From Chitinispirillales bacterium ANBcel5 (lineage in GTDB: Bacteria; Fibrobacterota; Chitinivibrionia; Chitinivibrionales; Chitinispirillaceae): DNA of 64,000 nt. Shown here piece after piece: positions 1-9,962 of this stretch. The notes under the pieces are model-generated. The model was not told the DNA's origin, searched no databases, and was given only the letters and a program-made list of their open reading frames with translations. Both the position numbers and the translations under genes were made by a program. Numbering within the stretch: position 1 is the first letter of the stretch; each line of letters starts with the position of its first letter. The stretch lies in assembly GCA_029688955.1 (NCBI GenBank), contig JARUKZ010000004.1, positions 62,001 through 126,000 on the forward strand. Direction: 5' to 3'.

Positions 1-1872
1 TCTTGCTTCTCTGTCATTGGTGAGACGAACGTTGTCGATTTTGAAAGTGTGGCTGGTACCTTCACCTGCAGGTTTAAAATCGAGAATTATGATGTTATCG
101 AGGTTAAACACGCCGTTCTGTTCAGAGTCTGGTGGTTGGTAATGTGGGAACTTGTAGAAGTTTCTAAAAGGAACAACTACTTCGCTCCATCCGCGCTCGC
201 CACCAGCAGAAGCGATCCAGATTTCGTTACCGGCATCGTGTACCTGCACATTAACAGCCTGGTACGCTCTTTCTGTGTAAAAGTCGAACTTCAGACCATA
301 GTGGTTTGTCCAGTCGCGGTCTTCAGCAGGACGATTGTTTTCTTCATAGTTGTAGAGAACATCTACCCAGTCTGAAAGTCTGTAATTGATTTCAAGGGCA
401 TAACTGCCGCCATCTTCAGCGCCAGATTCTACGAAGTCAAAACTAACGGTTGATTTTGGTCCTGTAGAGGTGGTCCACACTTTGTCGATTTCACTTTCAA
501 AATCGTGAAGCATGTGATCTGGTGCATCAGAGTCGAATGCATCCCAGTAATCGTCAGGGTTAATATAATCAGGAATTTCTTCAATGAAAGTAACATCACT
601 TACAAAAAGAATTACCGGATCATCCTCTGCAACATCGTTTTCTCCAACACCAACAGAGAATCTAAGTTCGTTGATGTTTTCCCAGTCCATCTGTGCGATA
701 AGTTCAGAACCGGCTTCATCACACCAGTATCTTCCCTGATCGATAAACTGACGGATAGGGATCATGAAGTAGTTCCACTCTTCTTCGATTGGTCCGTAGT
801 CACCAAGTAAAACTCGTGTTTGAGTTTTATGACCGTTGCTTTCATCATCGAGCAGACCTAAATGGATAGTACTTGTTCCCGGACCACCCTTTGCCCAGAA
901 CGCCAGACCTGCAGTACCGTCATCACGGTAGTCTGAAAGATCGATAGTTCTTGAGCCAAGAGAGATTGTAACACCTGACCAGTCGGTTCCATCGAGATAA
1001 CTGGTAAAAACTGCGTCACCGTCTGGAGTGGTCTGGACATTGTATGCAGTCTGTCCACCATAAACGTAGGCAAATCCCCCAGCTGGCACATCACCATCGG
1101 TGAAAGTTGCAAAAACTTCGGTTTCTGGCTTATCAGAAGGGATGGAAGGGATAGACTCTTCACGCTGATCCCAGTACTCTACTTCAACCATTTCAGTTGG
1201 TTCGACAGCATCACTTACGATAAAGATGTCTTCAACCCAAACAGTAAATTCTGGGTTTTCGTTAGCTTTAATTTCGATACGAAATTCTTCAACAAGATCC
1301 CACTGAAAAGGTTCTGGTACTTCAACCTCGTTTCTTGGATCCCAGTACACACCACGACGACCGAAGTCTCTAAGTGGTATAGTAATCTGTGTCCATTCAT
1401 CGGTGATACCACCGTATTGGTTAATAGGAAGACGAACAACAGTTTTTTTACCATTGTTGGCTTCATTATCTACCAGACCAGCAGTTGCTATTTCACCACC
1501 GTTTTTCCCTTTGATCCAGAACTGAAGTGCTCCGGTTTCGTAGAGAGGTTCAAGGTTATAGGTCATATTCCAGAGACATACAGCACCACCGGAAAAGTCT
1601 GAAGCATCAAGATCAAACTGAAGTGCTACTTCACCGGTATGTCCTGATTCCTCGGGAATCCATACTCTTGATTCATCGGGATAGTGGTATTCAAATCCAC
1701 CGGAAATAAAATCATCATCAAAGAAACGGTAGACCACATTTCCTTCTGAAGCTGGTACAGCACCTGAAGCATCTTCTGCATCAGGCGAAGTCGTTTGGAG
1801 CTGAACACCGCAACCAATAAGAATTGCGGCACCCAGAACAAGCAGTAACAGAGAGTTGAATCGTTTTTTCAT
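1..1872 (-). CDS. Large lipoprotein with three CBM-like modules (3'-truncated by window edge)
   Basis: The reading frame is open for 624 codons from an ATG at 1872 to base 1 with no stop, so the C-terminus lies outside the window. The N-terminus is a lipoprotein signal: basic MKKR, a hydrophobic stretch, then L-I-G-C with Cys21 as the lipidation site. The mature part holds three similar beta-rich modules at about residues 45-220, 245-420 and 440-624. Each carries a Gly/Asp-rich start, a strand such as ALQFWIKG or GLAFWAKG, and a closing strand such as FTVWVEDIFIV or HTFKIDNVRL. This layout resembles CBM11/CIA30-type jelly rolls that bind glycans. It follows two outer-membrane barrels on the same strand with an 18-bp gap, so it is probably the last known gene of that operon and a surface or periplasmic glycan-binding partner. 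The carbohydrate role is inferred from fold resemblance only. Confidence 0.8.
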   Translation of the reverse strand, partial: MKKRFNSLLLLVLGAAILIGCGVQLQTTSPDAEDASGAVPASEGNVVYRFFDDDFISGGFEYHYPDESRVWIPEESGHTGEVALQFDLDASDFSGGAVCLWNMTYNLEPLYETGALQFWIKGKNGGEIATAGLVDNEANNGKKTVVRLPINQYGGITDEWTQITIPLRDFGRRGVYWDPRNEVEVPEPFQWDLVEEFRIEIKANENPEFTVWVEDIFIVSDAVEPTEMVEVEYWDQREESIPSIPSDKPETEVFATFTDGDVPAGGFAYVYGGQTAYNVQTTPDGDAVFTSYLDGTDWSGVTISLGSRTIDLSDYRDDGTAGLAFWAKGGPGTSTIHLGLLDDESNGHKTQTRVLLGDYGPIEEEWNYFMIPIRQFIDQGRYWCDEAGSELIAQMDWENINELRFSVGVGENDVAEDDPVILFVSDVTFIEEIPDYINPDDYWDAFDSDAPDHMLHDFESEIDKVWTTSTGPKSTVSFDFVESGAEDGGSYALEINYRLSDWVDVLYNYEENNRPAEDRDWTNHYGLKFDFYTERAYQAVNVQVHDAGNEIWIASAGGERGWSEVVVPFRNFYKFPHYQPPDSEQNGVFNLDNIIILDFKPAGEGTSHTFKIDNVRLTNDREAR

Positions 1873-1890
1873 AAAACTCGTCCCTTACGG

Positions 1891-3912
1891 TTAAAATGAA
1901 ACAGTTAAGAATAGTTCTGGTTGTATAAAACTTGCGTCAGATTTATCATCACCTACTTTAAGTTCTTTGTTTGTGCTGGTGAAAAGAGCGGTAAGAGAGC
2001 CACCTTCGGTAACTTCATAACGCAGGCCACCTGAAAGAATTGACTGGGTTTCGGTAGCATCTTCACCAGTAATGTAATCATAATCAGAAACCAAAAACAT
2101 CATTCCGCCAAGAAGGCTGAATCGTTGGAAGAAATTCCAGTTCAGATCCAAACCGACCAAATTGTTGGTCCATGAAGTTCCTTCTAAGCCATGTGCCCCT
2201 GGTTGTTTTGCTTCAGAGTGGTTAAAGGTTGCACCGATAATGAAATGTCTGTCCAGGTTAGTTACACTGGAAACATCAAAACTTCCGCCGATTTGAAAGT
2301 CGATAAATTCAACTTCAGGGAACTCAAGAACTACACCCTCCTCTATTTCTATACTTTCCCTGCTAATGGATTTAAGGGAATGAAAATTACTTTTTAGCTG
2401 AAGCGCTCTGTCCAGTAAAGAAACTCCAAAAGACCCCTTTATACCCTGACGGTCGGGTGTAGCAAGTCCATAAGGAAGAGTAAGCTGTGTATAGGGGTTA
2501 AGTCCCCAGGGGCTAGCTTTCAATTCGCTATCAATACCTTCGTGATTAAGAGAATTGATCTCCTCCTCAGTAAGATGGCGGTGAATGTTATTTCTAAGGG
2601 CCTCATCCTGAGTTAAAATAGAACTGGTGTAGGATAACTTTTGTACAGGACGACGGTCTGTGTATCCGCCAGTACCATCGGATGCATACTTAAACACATT
2701 TCTATACATTGCATCGAAAATGTTATACAGTTCCGGAGTGTTATTACCGCTATGCAGGATAGGTCTTGTACCAATGAAAGAAGGGCTTTGTGCAAGGTCG
2801 TTACGAAAGCCTTCTTCATTGTAGAGAAAACCACCCGAGGCCCTGAAGGTGCTGTTACCAAGATCAATACGGCCAAAAACATTTGCATTGAATGCTAATC
2901 CTTCGGTAGTAGGCAATGGAACAGAAACTGAAGTTGTATCATCAATGAATACTTCTTCTGTTTTTTTAGACCTTCTGATACCGTTAGCAAAATAAGAAGT
3001 TCTGTAGCTAGAGTCGACAGAAAATGCACCTTCAAGCTCAACCCCAAAATTTATAAGGTCATCAGGCATAAACAGAGCATTAGTTGCATTGGCGCGGCCA
3101 ACAGTAATACGGGTGTGTTGGGTGTCTACTCTGACATTACCATGGGCTGACCTGTGATTATCAAATATATTCATATAAGTAAGTCCGAAACCAAGGCCGC
3201 GGTTAACATCGATTTCGAGATTTGATCCCAGTGCATATTTATCCATTTGTGCTGGTTCATGAGTAACTGTGCTCTCTGTTGTACCTGAGCTGCGAAGTCT
3301 TGAACCAAAGAAGTTTAGGTGTACACGGTCAACAATAGGATAAAGCTGTACATCGGCTCTTAGGTCAATACCAGGTAATACTCTCATATTATTCCCCAAA
3401 AATTCCTCTCCCATTGCAATTTCACGCATTTGAGCGAATACTTCCGGCTCAAAGAGGATCTCCATATCGGGGCTCCAAACAGTTAACGGGCTGATACGTT
3501 TATGGAAATGACCAGCAGAATATCCTATCATGTTGTTTAGAACAGAACCATCAACACTGATCCAACGTGTAAAAATTGGGTTTGAAGGATCACCGAAGAA
3601 GTTTCTCCAGTCCTGGTGCATGCGAAACATAGCCCGAGCTCCCAGAGCAGTATTGGGACGTGCAGTAATATCAAAATCAACCGATGTGAAAGAAATACCT
3701 TCACTTTTTCTGGCATTTTCGTTTGCCAGGTCGCTGCCGTCACTTATTCTGGAATTTAGGAACTGAGATCTGAATTCACCACCAAAATGGATGCCGGCTT
3801 TGGAGAGTACACTATTGACCGTACTTTCCAACTGGTCAAGGCGCTCTTCAGTGTCGCTTGCCGCCCACGTACTCATACTTATTACAAGAGCGAGAATGAG
3901 AACCTTTCTCAT
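1891..3912 (-). CDS. Outer-membrane beta-barrel protein, paralogue B
   Basis: A 673-aa protein starting at the ATG at 3912, preceded by an AAAGAAAGG ribosome-binding site; the frame also runs upstream to 3987 but without a signal-peptide start. Residues 1-18 form a signal peptide (MRKVLILALVISM..., cleavage near TWA-A). A short coiled coil (EERLDQLESTVNSV) follows, then amphipathic beta strands to a C-terminal Phe (LFLTVSF), the usual barrel-assembly signal. It shares the features RPNT and SPLTVW with the upstream neighbour (RPGRNT, SPLTIW), so the two are paralogues. It lies 65 bp after that gene and 18 bp before the CBM-like lipoprotein, suggesting one operon. It may be a porin-like or glycan-uptake channel; the substrate is unknown. 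Confidence 0.8.
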   Translation of the reverse strand: MRKVLILALVISMSTWAASDTEERLDQLESTVNSVLSKAGIHFGGEFRSQFLNSRISDGSDLANENARKSEGISFTSVDFDITARPNTALGARAMFRMHQDWRNFFGDPSNPIFTRWISVDGSVLNNMIGYSAGHFHKRISPLTVWSPDMEILFEPEVFAQMREIAMGEEFLGNNMRVLPGIDLRADVQLYPIVDRVHLNFFGSRLRSSGTTESTVTHEPAQMDKYALGSNLEIDVNRGLGFGLTYMNIFDNHRSAHGNVRVDTQHTRITVGRANATNALFMPDDLINFGVELEGAFSVDSSYRTSYFANGIRRSKKTEEVFIDDTTSVSVPLPTTEGLAFNANVFGRIDLGNSTFRASGGFLYNEEGFRNDLAQSPSFIGTRPILHSGNNTPELYNIFDAMYRNVFKYASDGTGGYTDRRPVQKLSYTSSILTQDEALRNNIHRHLTEEEINSLNHEGIDSELKASPWGLNPYTQLTLPYGLATPDRQGIKGSFGVSLLDRALQLKSNFHSLKSISRESIEIEEGVVLEFPEVEFIDFQIGGSFDVSSVTNLDRHFIIGATFNHSEAKQPGAHGLEGTSWTNNLVGLDLNWNFFQRFSLLGGMMFLVSDYDYITGEDATETQSILSGGLRYEVTEGGSLTALFTSTNKELKVGDDKSDASFIQPELFLTVSF

Positions 3913-3977
3913 AATGTTAAGCCTTTCTTTACTGAGATGATTATTGTAGTTATGTCTGTTTTTTACTGTATTCATTT

Positions 3978-6410
3978 TTAAAACCATGTTTTTAGTTCAA
4001 GGGTTACAACTGGCATTTTCCAATTATTATCGCTAAATTCTTTATCTTCATGAGTCATGTATTTGAATCTACCATTGAGCCAAACTCTTTCGAGCATGCC
4101 AAGGTCGAAGCCGATACCATACGCCCTGTCTACGAAGTTTATAGGAACGTTAACGAACTCATTATTTAGGTGCATCCATGCTTTTTGGGAGCGCCAGTTT
4201 TCTAAACCAAAAAGACCAAGTATGTAGAAGTTGTTGGTAATTGCAATGGCTGGTTCCAATCTTAGGTAAAAAGACCAAAGTAAAGATTCTTCCGACTTGT
4301 CATTGAATTCAAGTAAAGAGAATGAACGAGAAACTCCGTTAATGGCCGCGTATCCACCAACAAACAGATCGTTGTTGTAACCAACCAGTCTACTGATACA
4401 GTAAGCTATATCTGCCTCAAGATTGAAGGTAAACTTCCTGTTTTCTGGTACAAAAGAGGTGTTGGTATAGATTGTATCATCTTCACCTAAGTAAATGGCT
4501 GACTCGTTAAAAACAGTAGAATAGGCCATGAGGGTATCGTTTTCCTGAGTAACAATGCTACGATCACCGCCAAATCTACTGTTCAGTTCGACTTGTTTTG
4601 CATTGTCATAGGCGGCAAATCCATTGTACACGGACATAAAATCAGCTCTTAGTCCGCCACCATGGTGTCCAACCGGGTTTAGGTATTCAGTGCGGAAAGC
4701 AAAAGATTCATCGCCAAGACGCTTGTTGTATTTATTATCAAGTGAATGGTCGAGAAGATTATTACCCCATCTGTTGTATGAAGACTGGAAAACCGGATAC
4801 AGGTCGGGGCTGTTCAGTCGATAGGGGAAGTAGAGTACATCTTTTGATGGATCGATCTGAAAATGCTGGCCGTATTTAACTCTGAAATGACCATACCCAC
4901 CAAAGTCGGGGTTTAAGGTAACTTGTGCACCGGCCATATTTTGAGTGTATGGAGAACCTTCACCTCGGCCAATGAATTTCCCCGGTCCCACCATATTTGA
5001 GCCAAATGCGTAGAAACCATCTACTGGTGTTGCAAAGGAAAATGGTGAGTAAAATCCAGGACTTATATAAGCCAGATCGAGTTGGAATGGCAATCTCCCA
5101 TCAACGTCAAACTGTGCATAAAAGGCTGGAGTTAAATCTGAAGATGTTTGTTTGGAACTGTCTATTATACCCTCTGCATTGGAAATTTTCCAGGTAGTAT
5201 CAATCTTTCCAAGTGCAAAGTCGGTATGAAGAGAGATGTTATCGGTGATGTTGCCTTTAAGATCAAGAGAAAAGACTTTTGGTTCTTTATAAAAACCTCT
5301 TCCTGCTGAGAGCAAGTTGCCGTCTTCATCGTAGATATATTTATGAGCGAGTCTAGTGCCAATATCTGCACCGGGATTTATGGTACCAATCCTAAAATGA
5401 TTTTTGAAAACGTTCCCTCTCTCATCATTTGTAGTATAGATAACATCTTCATTATAGAGAATGCCAAGGTAGTTTGCACCGATATTTAGATCTCCAAGAA
5501 GATTGCGGGATGCTATTCTTGTGTGAAGAGCTTTTCTGTAGGAATCACCAACACCATGAGATTTGTATGGAGTATCGTCCCCGGCATAGGATCTATCGGC
5601 CATTTCAATGTATTCACGTTCAAAGTTGTCGAAACGCTCAAAAGTTCCGTAGACAAAATTAAAGTAAATGTCGCCAGGAAGCATTATACTTTCAAGGTTG
5701 AAACCATTAAACGGTTTTTTGTTCCATGCGGCGCGTCCGGTTCTAACTCCCCTTGCGATATTATACTCATAGAATCTGGCTACCGGCTGTTCGACCTCAA
5801 AAGGCAGAAATTCCCAGGCAAAGTTACGTGGTTGAGCTTTCCAGATTGTAAGAGGTGAAGCCTCTGTCCAGATGGTATTACCCATTCTAACCCAAAAAGA
5901 TGCTGGGATTGTTCTGACTGCAAGTCCTGCATTCATGTCTTCATGAATAGCGGCAGCATGTCCGTCTTTGTCATGGAGCCCGGTACCAATACGATGGCTA
6001 TCAGATCCGGTTATTCCGGTGAATGTGTGCTGAAAACCGATCCTGGAGTATAAAACAGTGTTTCTACCAGGTCGTACAGTCATACCCAGACGGAATAGGT
6101 TTTCGTTGCCGCCCCAACCAGACTGCAGGTATGTGTTGTCCTGAGACATGTAATCAGGGTAAACAGTCGCATTGTGAAAACGCGTATTAAAACGAGCTTC
6201 TCCGGAAAAGGAGATAGGGCTGGAGCCGCCAAATACGTACGTTGAGAGAACTTTGGATTCTAACCTATCCACCGAACTCGAAAGGCTGTCTATTCGTTCT
6301 GAGATAGGAACGGACTGAGCATGAGCTCGTTGCATCCCCGCCCCCAGAGCGATAGTAACAGCTACTATGCTACTTAAGCGATGAATCAGTTTAATCAAAC
6401 GGACCTCCAT
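3978..6410 (-). CDS. Outer-membrane beta-barrel protein, paralogue A
   Basis: Up to 810 aa. It has a signal peptide with AHA cleavage near residue 31, a short N-terminal coiled coil (ERIDSLSSSVDRLESKV), a long run of alternating beta strands and a terminal Phe (LELKTWF), typical of a diderm outer-membrane barrel. The start is ambiguous: the ATG at 6410 has no good ribosome-binding site, whereas GGAGGT lies inside codons 1-3 and is well spaced for a TTG at 6398 (codon 5). The protein is therefore probably four residues shorter. It is the first gene of the minus-strand group reading toward the left edge and is divergent from the ABC importer. The size (over 750 residues) is large for a simple porin. 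Function is unknown beyond the membrane location. Confidence 0.78.
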   Translation of the reverse strand: MEVRLIKLIHRLSSIVAVTIALGAGMQRAHAQSVPISERIDSLSSSVDRLESKVLSTYVFGGSSPISFSGEARFNTRFHNATVYPDYMSQDNTYLQSGWGGNENLFRLGMTVRPGRNTVLYSRIGFQHTFTGITGSDSHRIGTGLHDKDGHAAAIHEDMNAGLAVRTIPASFWVRMGNTIWTEASPLTIWKAQPRNFAWEFLPFEVEQPVARFYEYNIARGVRTGRAAWNKKPFNGFNLESIMLPGDIYFNFVYGTFERFDNFEREYIEMADRSYAGDDTPYKSHGVGDSYRKALHTRIASRNLLGDLNIGANYLGILYNEDVIYTTNDERGNVFKNHFRIGTINPGADIGTRLAHKYIYDEDGNLLSAGRGFYKEPKVFSLDLKGNITDNISLHTDFALGKIDTTWKISNAEGIIDSSKQTSSDLTPAFYAQFDVDGRLPFQLDLAYISPGFYSPFSFATPVDGFYAFGSNMVGPGKFIGRGEGSPYTQNMAGAQVTLNPDFGGYGHFRVKYGQHFQIDPSKDVLYFPYRLNSPDLYPVFQSSYNRWGNNLLDHSLDNKYNKRLGDESFAFRTEYLNPVGHHGGGLRADFMSVYNGFAAYDNAKQVELNSRFGGDRSIVTQENDTLMAYSTVFNESAIYLGEDDTIYTNTSFVPENRKFTFNLEADIAYCISRLVGYNNDLFVGGYAAINGVSRSFSLLEFNDKSEESLLWSFYLRLEPAIAITNNFYILGLFGLENWRSQKAWMHLNNEFVNVPINFVDRAYGIGFDLGMLERVWLNGRFKYMTHEDKEFSDNNWKMPVVTLELKTWF

Positions 6411-7079
6411 ATAAAACCGGTTATAGGATTAGTTAATTGTGTTCTGTTTTTTTTTAGTGACTGAAATAAAATTGCCGTTCAAGTGATAGGGGACTGCTTA
6501 CTACTTCTGCTATTTAAGCCCTTAGAAAAGAGAACGTACCTGCTCGTTATTATGATATACTGCATAGTGTTATACTGCCCAAACCTTCACCTAAATGTTA
6601 TTACAATTATGTCTAATATAATTAAATTCATTAAAAAGGTTTAAAATAATTTCAAACAAGACAAACATTTCCCTATCGATGGTTATAATAAGTATTAAGC
6701 TGCTAAAAAGGGGAACTATATTAGGGTAATTTTAGTGTATTACTATCTTATTTCTTATTAGCTCCTGCGCATTCTAACTATATTCAAATTTATTATTGAA
6801 ATCAAAGCAGAGAAAAATCAATATTTTTTAATTTGGGATCCATTTGCGGGAAAATCGAAAACAGAGGCTTAGATATAGCTGAATTATGGTCAAAACCCAC
6901 AAAAAAACACTATTCAATAATATATATAGGTTACTATTAAACGAAGAAATGATTCTCTCAAATTTGTTTGCCAAAGAAATAACCATATGATATTTTCCAC
7001 CTAGATATATATTGGGTTTTTTGGCAAATCGGAAAACGATTTAAATCTTTTATACTGAAACCTGAAAAGGGGATACTGA
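6411..7079. promoter_or_regulatory. 670-bp AT-rich divergent regulatory region
   Basis: This gap separates the divergent outer-membrane operon and ABC-importer operon and holds no convincing gene on either strand. It is strongly AT-rich. Perfect 9-bp inverted copies TTTGCCAAA (6967-6975) and TTTGGCAAA (7020-7028) lie 44 bp apart, just upstream of the importer, and could be operator half-sites. TATACT at 7051-7056 is a possible -10 element for the importer; no well-spaced -35 was found. A ribosome-binding site (AAAAGGGGA) precedes the ATG at 7080. Confidence 0.5.
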
Positions 7080-8882
7080 ATGAATCTAAAAAAATTACCA
7101 GCGTATAAGTTTTTTCTGGTCGGCGCATTATTATGCGGCCTTGTATCTTTTCATTGTGGAGGAGATGCTGCTTTTCCCCGTTCAAAGACTCTTTATCTTG
7201 CAGGATCTCAGTGGGGTGGTCCAAATACCTTTAACCCTCTTTCAAATATGCCAGATTTTCCTGTAGGTGGTAATTATAATTTAATGTATGAACCACTCAT
7301 GGCATTTAATTCTTTAAGCGGTGAAATGGAACCACTTCTCGCCAAATCGGTTGAAAGTTCTGATGAAAAAGTCTCTGTAATCATGGACTCTCGTGCACAA
7401 TGGAGCGATGGAGAGCCGCTTACTGCAGCTGATGTAAAATTCACTTACGATCTTAGCAGAGAGTACAGAAGTGCTCCGACCCGTTTTGTTCTTGATTACA
7501 TCTCTGAGGTCAAAATTGATACAATTATAGACGAAGAAACGGAAGAAGGCTTCGAACGAGTAAGCTTCTATATCAATGAAGAGCGCAATAATCCTCTCGT
7601 TGTAATGGACTTTCTGCAGTCTGTTCGTATTATCCCTAAACACGTGTTTGAAGCGGAACTTGCACAGGTTGATGAATTTCGCTCAATTCAGGAAAAAAAG
7701 TTCGATGAAAATCCTGTGATTTCGGGACCCTATAATCTGCACAGCTACAGCAGCGAAAGAATCGTTTTAGAGCGTAGGGAAGACTACTGGGGTAATGAAG
7801 CACTGTTTGACGGTCGTCTTCCACAACCAAAGTTTATAATTCATCCAATCTACAGAAGTAATGATGCTTTTGGTGTTGCGCTGAATCAGGGTAATCTTGA
7901 TTTTACTTCAACTTTCATCCCAAGAATTCAGCAGAGGTTTAGACATCAGATAGCGACATGGTATGATGAAGAGCCATATTACCTGCCTGCTTCAATACCT
8001 ATGCTTATGATCAATAATAACCGCCATCATCTTGCAGACAGAAATGTACGAAGAGCAATGGCATTTGCTATAAACTACGAAGATATTCGTGAACTTGCTG
8101 TTTCTGGTTACAGCCCGGAATTAAAAGCCGGTTTGGTTTTGCCTTTTGGAATCGAAGAGCCATATTTCTCAGAAGAAGATATTGAAGAACTTGGGACTTA
8201 TTACAACCCTGAAAAAGCAAAACAGATTCTTGCAGATGCCGGATATACCTCAGAGTTTGATGATAATGGGAATCTGGTTGAAATGAGAGGCCCGGATGGT
8301 GAAAAACTACCTACTCTATCTGTAACATCTCCAGCCGGTTGGACAGACTGGGAATCGATGGTGCGTATAGCTGTTAGGGGTATGAGAGCTGTGGGGATAG
8401 ATGTTCGTGAAGGTTTTGTTGATGCGAGTCAATACTGGCAGGTTATGCCTGTTGGAGAGTTCGATCTTCTGATGCATACTCCTTCTACTTCTGTTACTCC
8501 TTCAAAGCCCTGGTCGCGCTTTAATGAAGTTATGTCTTCAAGAAACTGGAGTCCTGAAGGTGAAAGGATGAATGAAAATCAGGGCAGATATAACGATCCT
8601 TCAAGCGAAAACTACAATCCTGCAGTTGATAGCCTCTTGAATGTGATTCCTAATCTTACTGAAAAAGAGCAAAGAGTTGCTGCTTACAGAGAACTCAACA
8701 GGATATTTATGAAGGACCAGCCAACTCTTCCTATGGTTTACAGGCCCGAACAGTACTACACTTTCAGTACACGGCACTGGGAAAATTTCCCCACAGCAGA
8801 GAACCCATATGCTCCGCCACAGCCTTTGACCTTTGGTATAGGTACAAGAATTCTATGGGAACTAACCTCTGCAGCAGAATAG
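7080..8882 (+). CDS. ABC transporter substrate-binding protein, SBP_bac_5 family
   Basis: A 600-aa extracytoplasmic solute-binding protein of the Opp/Dpp family 5. The N-terminus is a lipoprotein-type signal with Cys26 (FHCGG); the residue at -1 is His, unusual for a lipobox, so lipidation is probable rather than certain. The family-5 fold is seen from YEPLMAFNSLSGEMEPLLAKS through WSDGEPLTAADVKFTYD, the hallmark of these proteins, to the C-terminal QPTLPMVYRPEQYY. It heads a tightly packed operon with two permeases and two ATPases. Family 5 covers peptides but also nickel and, in some thermophiles, cello- and manno-oligosaccharides. The CBM-like lipoprotein and barrels next door make oligosaccharides a reasonable alternative to peptides. 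Confidence 0.93.
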   Translation: MNLKKLPAYKFFLVGALLCGLVSFHCGGDAAFPRSKTLYLAGSQWGGPNTFNPLSNMPDFPVGGNYNLMYEPLMAFNSLSGEMEPLLAKSVESSDEKVSVIMDSRAQWSDGEPLTAADVKFTYDLSREYRSAPTRFVLDYISEVKIDTIIDEETEEGFERVSFYINEERNNPLVVMDFLQSVRIIPKHVFEAELAQVDEFRSIQEKKFDENPVISGPYNLHSYSSERIVLERREDYWGNEALFDGRLPQPKFIIHPIYRSNDAFGVALNQGNLDFTSTFIPRIQQRFRHQIATWYDEEPYYLPASIPMLMINNNRHHLADRNVRRAMAFAINYEDIRELAVSGYSPELKAGLVLPFGIEEPYFSEEDIEELGTYYNPEKAKQILADAGYTSEFDDNGNLVEMRGPDGEKLPTLSVTSPAGWTDWESMVRIAVRGMRAVGIDVREGFVDASQYWQVMPVGEFDLLMHTPSTSVTPSKPWSRFNEVMSSRNWSPEGERMNENQGRYNDPSSENYNPAVDSLLNVIPNLTEKEQRVAAYRELNRIFMKDQPTLPMVYRPEQYYTFSTRHWENFPTAENPYAPPQPLTFGIGTRILWELTSAAE

Positions 8883-8892
8883 GAGTTATTTG

Positions 8893-9960
8893 ATGCTGAA
8901 GCAACATCCGACACTTAGATATATCGTATTACGCGCTGGATGGTATTTTATAACCTTTCTGGTTGCGATCTCAATAAACTTTTTCCTGCCCCGTCTGGGG
9001 GCAGGAAATCCCGTTGATGTTATAATGGGGCAGATCGGGCAGGGACTCGATACTCAGACTGCACGAGAAAGAGAAGATGATTTTTTAATTGACTTTGGCT
9101 TGGCTGAAGTAGACGAAGCTGGAAATGTGCTTCGTGATGAAAATAATCAACCGGTCAGTACTTCATTGTGGAGTCAGTATTTCAGTTATTTTGGAATGGT
9201 TTTACAGGGTGATTTGGGAACATCGTTCATGAATTATCCCAGGGGGGTTACAGAATTAATCAGAGAAGCACTTCCCTGGACTCTTGCGCTTCAGATACCG
9301 ACAATCCTTTTTGGATGGATTATAGGTAATGTACTTGGTGCACTTGCTGCCTATAAAAGAGGTGTTTTTGATAAGGTACTGTTCCCCCTTAGCCTTCTTA
9401 CCAGTGCAGTACCGTTTTTTGCCTTTGGACTTATTTTGGTTTACTTATTTGGTATTCACTGGCAGATTTTCCCATCCATCGGCGCTTATGGGCAGGGATT
9501 GATGGAGGGATTTAACTGGCCTTTCATCTCAAGTATCGCATACCACTACGTACTGCCTTTTTTCTCAATATTCATGATACTTGCCGGTGGACAAGCAATT
9601 GGAATGCGTTCAATGTGTATTTATGAGCTTGGTACCGATTATATCAAGTATGCCAAATGGCTCGGTGTAAAGGAAAGTAAGATTGTCTACTATATGTTTA
9701 GAAACGCAATGTTGCCTCAGCTTACCGGACTGGCACTTTCTCTGGGGATGATGATCGGTGGAGCTTTGATTACTGAGATGATTTTTTCATATCCCGGATT
9801 GGGTTTAAGGATGCTTGATGCAATTCAAAACAACGATTATCCTCTCATTCAGGGAATTACTCTCCTTGTAACAGTGTGTGTGTTGGCTGCTAACTTCTCT
9901 ATAGATATACTTATAGGGTTTCTTGACCCACGAGTAAAAGCTGGGCAAAGGGGATCATAA
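8893..9960 (+). CDS. ABC transporter permease, DppB/OppB type
   Basis: A 355-aa inner-membrane permease, the first of the heterodimeric pair. The ATG at 8893 follows AGGAG at a spacing of 7; a TTG one codon earlier is less likely. It has an N-terminal membrane helix, a periplasmic domain (about residues 30-115) that carries a longer than usual Asp/Glu-rich insertion around residues 55-85, and a BPD-type permease core. The EAA-like cytoplasmic loop is near YELGTDYIKYAKWLGV, followed by the typical AMLPQLTGLALSLG stretch. It starts 10 bp after the binding protein and ends 2 bp before the second permease, so it belongs to the same operon. Confidence 0.93.
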   Translation: MLKQHPTLRYIVLRAGWYFITFLVAISINFFLPRLGAGNPVDVIMGQIGQGLDTQTAREREDDFLIDFGLAEVDEAGNVLRDENNQPVSTSLWSQYFSYFGMVLQGDLGTSFMNYPRGVTELIREALPWTLALQIPTILFGWIIGNVLGALAAYKRGVFDKVLFPLSLLTSAVPFFAFGLILVYLFGIHWQIFPSIGAYGQGLMEGFNWPFISSIAYHYVLPFFSIFMILAGGQAIGMRSMCIYELGTDYIKYAKWLGVKESKIVYYMFRNAMLPQLTGLALSLGMMIGGALITEMIFSYPGLGLRMLDAIQNNDYPLIQGITLLVTVCVLAANFSIDILIGFLDPRVKAGQRGS

Positions 9961-9962
9961 CA

